Source of the DNA: Sphingobacteriales bacterium
Lineage (GTDB): Bacteria > Bacteroidota > Bacteroidia > Chitinophagales > Chitinophagaceae
DNA: 48,855 nt
Direction: 5' to 3'
Assembly (NCBI GenBank): GCA_027484425.1
Contig: JAIXSZ010000011.1
Span: 1-48,855, forward strand
The notes beneath the pieces are model-generated. The model saw only the letters and a program-made list of their open reading frames with translations, was not told the DNA's origin and made no database searches. Of this stretch, positions 46,001 through 48,855 are shown piece after piece (position 1 is the stretch's first letter; each line of letters opens with the position of its first letter). The position numbers and the translations under genes were made by a program.

Positions 46001-46587
46001 AACAGCAAATCCTCTATCCTCGATATATCCTGCTCCGTAGCCTCTAGCTTCTGTTTAGCCTCTTTTTTGCGGGTTTTATATATCGATATTCCAGCAGCCT
46101 GCTCCAGCATACGCCTGCGGCTACCTTCCTTATCTTTTATGATATCATCTACCATCCCCAGCTCTATTATCGCATACGAGTCATTGCTCACACCCGTATC
46201 CAGAAACAAGTTGTGAATATCCTTCAGCCTGCACGATACATCATTCAGCCTATACTCACTCTCGCCATTTTTATAAAACTTGCGGGTGATCGTCACCGTC
46301 GTAAACTCCGTAGGCAGCAGATTGCGCGTATTCTCAAACGTCAGCGACACCTCTGCCATACCCGACGCACTCCGTGTCCGCGACCCATTAAAAATCAGGT
46401 CCTCCAGATTGTCCGATCTTAGTGCCTTTATCTTATGCTCGCCTATCACCCAGCGTATTGCATCTACTATATTAGACTTGCCACACCCATTCGGACCCAC
46501 AATACCCGTTATCGGATTGTCCAGAATGATGTGGGTCTTATCCGCAAACGACTTAAACCCCTTTATTTCCAGCGATTTTAATTTCAC
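43057..46587 (-). CDS. smc: Chromosome segregation ATPase SMC
   Basis: This 1,176-residue condensin-type ATPase compacts and segregates the chromosome. Walker A GPNGCGKS lies at residues 31-38, followed by NIVDAIRWVIGE. Two long coiled coils (about 170-500 and 670-1000) flank a hinge at about 510-650 (KFLKKNKEWNNTAPLLSDVF, and NYYIVSNPQEAAKAISLL). The C-terminal half-ATPase has the ABC signature LSGGEKTLTS and Walker B CILDEVDAPLDD, then FIIVTHNKQTM. The start is GTG, with a stop six codons upstream. No scpA or scpB gene is adjacent. A TACTTTTG element lies about 30 bases upstream. Confidence 0.97.
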   Translation of the reverse strand: MKLKSLEIKGFKSFADKTHIILDNPITGIVGPNGCGKSNIVDAIRWVIGEHKIKALRSDNLEDLIFNGSRTRSASGMAEVSLTFENTRNLLPTEFTTVTITRKFYKNGESEYRLNDVSCRLKDIHNLFLDTGVSNDSYAIIELGMVDDIIKDKEGSRRRMLEQAAGISIYKTRKKEAKQKLEATEQDISRIEDLLFEIGNNLRTLESQAKKAERYFQIKGEYKTVSIELTKASLEHFNDQYRTLNEQNDGETDRRTQLEAIVATEEAAVEQQKVKLIEKEQELNGLQKRFNDLINRIRQLESDKKLAAQKLEHLQERNKTLNEFLAGADGQSQKLEESIAFADKQIAEETAALDAIKAELDSLRASADEKRKAFDDKKRTLEQLRADYQQRQRGQFEAEKKVAVADTSVMNLQRSMQQMQTEMAQRGSQITQLKAEKQDTEEKLEDKQNELQDLVTQQEEVKAKILASQEQMESLRAKLVEENRKLDSRRNEHDLLKSLVESLEGYPDSIKFLKKNKEWNNTAPLLSDVFVVKNEYRTALENVLDNYLNYYIVSNPQEAAKAISLLDVNKKGKANFFVTDHLGEYNLNTAEAPQGAIPALDVVTVDEQYAGLAKRLLGHVYITEDNTDIAGAVLHNGNVLVSKTGKMIRGKYTVGGGSIGLFEGNKIGRAKNLERLAQEIKDLTDTTTSLKQYIADTQTLISGFNMELNDRAIEQARRDVNTLQNHIVNVGHRIENFDHLNQTGEKRIADLQEQLDITHESIQDTREALEDITAQLQTLQDTIRGAEEEFRTVEVTFNEVTQHYNNQNLAVTRQQSKLENLKQELRFRNNQLTDLKRQITSNTEQLALVTTQLEETGKLLHSGDNELYELLTRKENEEKELNEKDRDFYAMRNNISAQESNLNQKRREKDQVDTLLNGIKDKLSTMKVQVAGMSERLSIEFKVALDDILDEPRTTELTIEELTADADKIKKRLDNMGEINPTAIEAYTEMKVRHDFIAEQRDDLVNAKESLLSTIQEVENTANAKFRETFDMVRENFVQVFKALFTAEDNCDLRLTDPDNIADSGIEIYAQPKGKKPSTLTQLSGGEKTLTSTAFLFAIYLIKPAPFCILDEVDAPLDDANVGKFTQMIRKFSDNSQFIIVTHNKQTMAAVDVIYGVTMQEPGVSKLVPVDFRSLN

Positions 46588-46614
46588 AGCACTTTCTTTT
46601 ATTTACTACCCCAA

Positions 46615-46622
46615 CAAAAGTA
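46615..46622 (-). promoter_or_regulatory. Candidate -7 element of smc promoter
   Basis: TACTTTTG on the minus strand fits TAnnTTTG and gives a leader of about 20 bases. No clear TTG is seen at the standard upstream spacing. Confidence 0.45.
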
Positions 46623-46665
46623 ACTAAATTAGAAATGAAAAGATAATAGGTTACCTCCCTCTACC

Positions 46666-47289
46666 TCACAGCTCACTCAGTTCCCTACTTATATTATTTC
46701 GGGCTTGCTCCTCCAGTAGTGTACGGAAATGATGGGTTTTAAAGATGTGTTGCATACCCACAAAGTGCTGCAATACTTTTTTCCTGCCCGGTTTATACAG
46801 CAGATCGGGGTATATACTGTATTCTTTTCTTATGTTGGTGGTGTACTTGTAGTATACTTCCCATGGCTCACCCAGTATAGCCAGGTCAGCATCTGTTAGC
46901 AGGTCCGTATCATTATCGCCCGTCAGGTGGTGTTTTTGCGTAGCCAGTATTTGTGCCATGCATCGGTTTACGGTGTGTTCCGGCACATGTATCAATCTCA
47001 TCTGCTCCGCAGCATAGTTTGCACTATCCTGTTCGTTAGTGCCAGACGTAGCACTATATATCACATCATGATAAAACACCGAAAACAATACCGCATCCCA
47101 ATCAGCTATATCCTGCCGCACACCCCATAGCTGTGCATACATATGCTGCAGGTGACTCAGGTTGTGGTAGTAACGGTTAGGACGCTCATACCGCTCTGCT
47201 ATCTCTTGCCATAGCACCAACGGCAACCCACCCGATGGTGCATAAGTACTTACTAGGTCTATAAACACCTGCTTCATTGGGCTACTCAT
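46666..47289 (-). CDS. HD-domain predicted metal-dependent phosphohydrolase
   Basis: This 207-residue protein matches the small HD-superfamily group with the pattern YHNLSHLQHMY (metal His residues near position 40-47), then FSVFYHDVIYSATSGTNEQD with the HD pair and neighbouring acids, and later QILATQKHHL and LLTDADLAILGEP. Such proteins are predicted phosphohydrolases; the substrate is unknown. It lies about 80 bases upstream of smc on the same strand and is divergent from the AraC-type gene. Promoter elements are not clear. Confidence 0.85.
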   Translation of the reverse strand: MSSPMKQVFIDLVSTYAPSGGLPLVLWQEIAERYERPNRYYHNLSHLQHMYAQLWGVRQDIADWDAVLFSVFYHDVIYSATSGTNEQDSANYAAEQMRLIHVPEHTVNRCMAQILATQKHHLTGDNDTDLLTDADLAILGEPWEVYYKYTTNIRKEYSIYPDLLYKPGRKKVLQHFVGMQHIFKTHHFRTLLEEQARNNISRELSEL

Positions 47290-47376
47290 AGGCTATATTT
47301 GTAAGGTAAAGGTACTTAATGTCAATTTTGCTCCGCTATACATCCATGAATTGTAGATATTTGCAGCAGATACACT

Positions 47377-48174
47377 ATGTCGGCTATCAGCTATCATACC
47401 ATACCACCACCGGCCATCCTCGCCCCCTATGTGCGCTACTATTGGGTATTAGAGGGCGCTGGCGCATACACCCATCGGTCTATGGCAGACGGCTGTGCCG
47501 AACTACTGTTTCATTACCACGGAGTATTCAATGAATTGCTACCCAATGGCACTACCGAATCCTCGTTCACCTGTGGCCTTTCTGGTCCATCGCAGCAGCA
47601 CAGGCGTTTTGCTATAGGCAGTAGTTTTGGCATGTTTGGCGTTTACCTCTATCCTTATGCAGTTTATCAGTTGCTAGGTGTGCCCGCATCAGCAGTCAGC
47701 AACCACATGCCTCACCTCGCCCACCTACCCGCTATCAGAGCCGCCGAGCTCCAAGACAAAATGATGCTTGCCACCACCCATGCCCAGCGAGCCACCATTA
47801 TATCGCAGCACCTCATAGGGCTGCTACACCATGCAAAGCCCGCACGCCCCGGCATCACCCAAACCATAAAACACATAATAGACACACAAGGCACAGCCGA
47901 CGTAGCCACACTAGCTAGCCAGAGTTGCCTATCAGTGCGGCAGTTCGAACGCAGCTTTAAAGAATATGCAGGCTTCAGCCCCAAACTCTTCACACGCATC
48001 ATTCGCTTCCAGAAAACACTCGCTCAGTACGGCACTCCCCACCTATCGCTCACCCACATAGCCCATGCCGCCGGCTATTACGACCAGTCACACTTCATAC
48101 AAGATTTCAAATCCTTCTCCGGTCACAACCCCAAAACCTACTTCAGCGGCGGCGAAGGCACAGAATGGAAGTAA
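47377..48174 (+). CDS. AraC family transcriptional regulator
   Basis: This 265-residue regulator has a two-helix-turn-helix DNA-binding domain at the C-terminus: first helix pair DVATLASQSCLSVRQFERSF, and second LSLTHIAHAAGYYDQSHFIQ followed by DFKSFSGHNPKTYF. The N-terminal domain opens with PPAILAPYVRYYWVLEG and LPNGTTESSFTCGLSGP, typical of the DUF6597-type sensing domain. The ligand and targets are unknown. Upstream, GATATTTG differs from the -7 consensus by one base. The gene is divergent from the HD-domain gene. Confidence 0.92.
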   Translation: MSAISYHTIPPPAILAPYVRYYWVLEGAGAYTHRSMADGCAELLFHYHGVFNELLPNGTTESSFTCGLSGPSQQHRRFAIGSSFGMFGVYLYPYAVYQLLGVPASAVSNHMPHLAHLPAIRAAELQDKMMLATTHAQRATIISQHLIGLLHHAKPARPGITQTIKHIIDTQGTADVATLASQSCLSVRQFERSFKEYAGFSPKLFTRIIRFQKTLAQYGTPHLSLTHIAHAAGYYDQSHFIQDFKSFSGHNPKTYFSGGEGTEWK

Positions 48175-48334
48175 CACCTATTATTCTGTTTGCTCCCAGC
48201 TACAGTACTCCCCTCAGCGGGCATTGTGTCACGCTCTTGTACCGGCGGGGCAATGATGGGCTTTGTCCTATCACACCCCGACCCATAAATCAAATAAAAA
48301 TCCCTTAATTTTAGCATACATACATCCCTTTGCC

Positions 48335-48855
48335 ATGAAAAAGCTCCTTTTCCTACTACTTTTCCTACCTTTTATCTCTCAGGCGCAGATCATTGTTACC
48401 GTGGCTGGTGGCGGCCCTGCTACTCCCAATGGTGTACCCGCTACTTCTGCCAATATAGGTGAGCCTTATGCAATAGCAATGTACAACAATGGCGATTTGA
48501 TAATTCCTAATGCTTATGGTCATAAAATTTACAAAGTTAGTCCCGCTTACAATGGCACTATCACTACAATAGTGGGTACCGGTTTTAGTGGCTACAGTGG
48601 CGATGGTGGACCAGCTACTAACGCAGAAATTGGGTATCCACAGTTTATAGCTACTGACAATAGTAATAATATATACATAGCAGATGGTAACAGACTAAGG
48701 AAAATTGCTACTACAGGTATCATCACTACCATTGTGGGCACGGGTGTAGCTGGGTACAATGGCGATGGTATTCCTGCTACTTCCGCGCAGGTAAATGTGG
48801 TGAATGGCATAGCTATAGACGATACAGGCAATGTATATTTTGTTGATAGGGTAAA
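48335..48855 (+). CDS. Secreted NHL-repeat protein (C-terminus off the right edge)
   Basis: This is the first 173 codons of a second NHL-repeat protein. A signal peptide (MKKLLFLLLFLPFISQAQ) is followed at once by three NHL-type units with the same pattern as in the giant protein at the left edge (GDGGPATNA, NNIYIADGNRLRKIATTGII, TTIVGTGVAGYNGDG). Further domains are outside the window. It resembles the left-edge gene in repeat text but differs in signal sequence and first repeat. Nothing is known of the ligand. Confidence 0.93.
   Translation, partial: MKKLLFLLLFLPFISQAQIIVTVAGGGPATPNGVPATSANIGEPYAIAMYNNGDLIIPNAYGHKIYKVSPAYNGTITTIVGTGFSGYSGDGGPATNAEIGYPQFIATDNSNNIYIADGNRLRKIATTGIITTIVGTGVAGYNGDGIPATSAQVNVVNGIAIDDTGNVYFVDRV

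Noticed and set aside
1-48855. tRNA or rRNA genes, insertion sequences
   Set aside because: No TTCGA-type tRNA arm in context, no rRNA segments and no transposase text were seen on either strand by reading.

Overview
The window looks like a chromosomal segment from a member of the Bacteroidota, most likely Chitinophagaceae or a relative. This rests on a type IX secretion (T9SS) C-terminal sorting domain, an exbB-exbD-exbD-tonB cluster, TAnnTTTG promoter elements, very large secreted Ig-like and NHL-repeat proteins, a GH92 mannosidase, and TM2 plus DUF2752 genes. I see no tRNA, rRNA, transposase, integrase or CRISPR array.

Left part (1-17.7 kb). The first 8.3 kb is one minus-strand gene, open at the left edge, for a giant secreted protein of two six-unit NHL propellers and at least 27 Ig-like repeats. 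A 600-base gap follows with a possible structured RNA and a terminator, then ftsK (divergent from an AI-2E family permease). A second large adhesin-like protein shares the same Ig-like repeats and ends in a T9SS sorting domain. A perfect 36-base palindrome and inorganic pyrophosphatase follow.

Middle (17.9-35.2 kb). The TonB energising cluster has a good promoter, a strong hairpin between exbB and the first exbD, and a terminator after tonB. Next come a GNAT acetyltransferase, a small Cys-rich lipoprotein, a possible structured leader upstream of an OmpH/Skp-like chaperone gene, an amino acid permease, a heptose-7-phosphate kinase, a TSUP exporter, an unrecognised secreted protein, an overlapping TM2/DUF2752 pair, an exonuclease/GIY-YIG fusion, a 919-residue ankyrin plus MORN protein, a GH92 alpha-mannosidase and a VOC protein.

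Accessory stretch (35.3-39.7 kb). AT-rich sequence holds small hypothetical genes and three toxin-antitoxin loci. Two are adjacent YoeB-type modules with unrelated antitoxins. The third is a MazF-type module whose toxin carries a nonsense codon and a one-base insertion in a G run.

Right part (39.7 kb to end). A short glycan cluster (Wzy-like polymerase, CgeB-like glycosyltransferase, methyltransferase) is followed by smc, an HD-domain hydrolase, an AraC-type regulator, and the start of another secreted NHL-repeat protein, so both window edges lie inside NHL-repeat genes.

Nothing here is clearly a new defence or biosynthetic system. The best leads are the unassigned RNA-like elements at 22.2 kb and 8.4-8.6 kb, the exbB/exbD hairpin, the dual YoeB arrangement and the giant propeller/Ig architecture. 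All family assignments come from reading translated sequence, with no database search.
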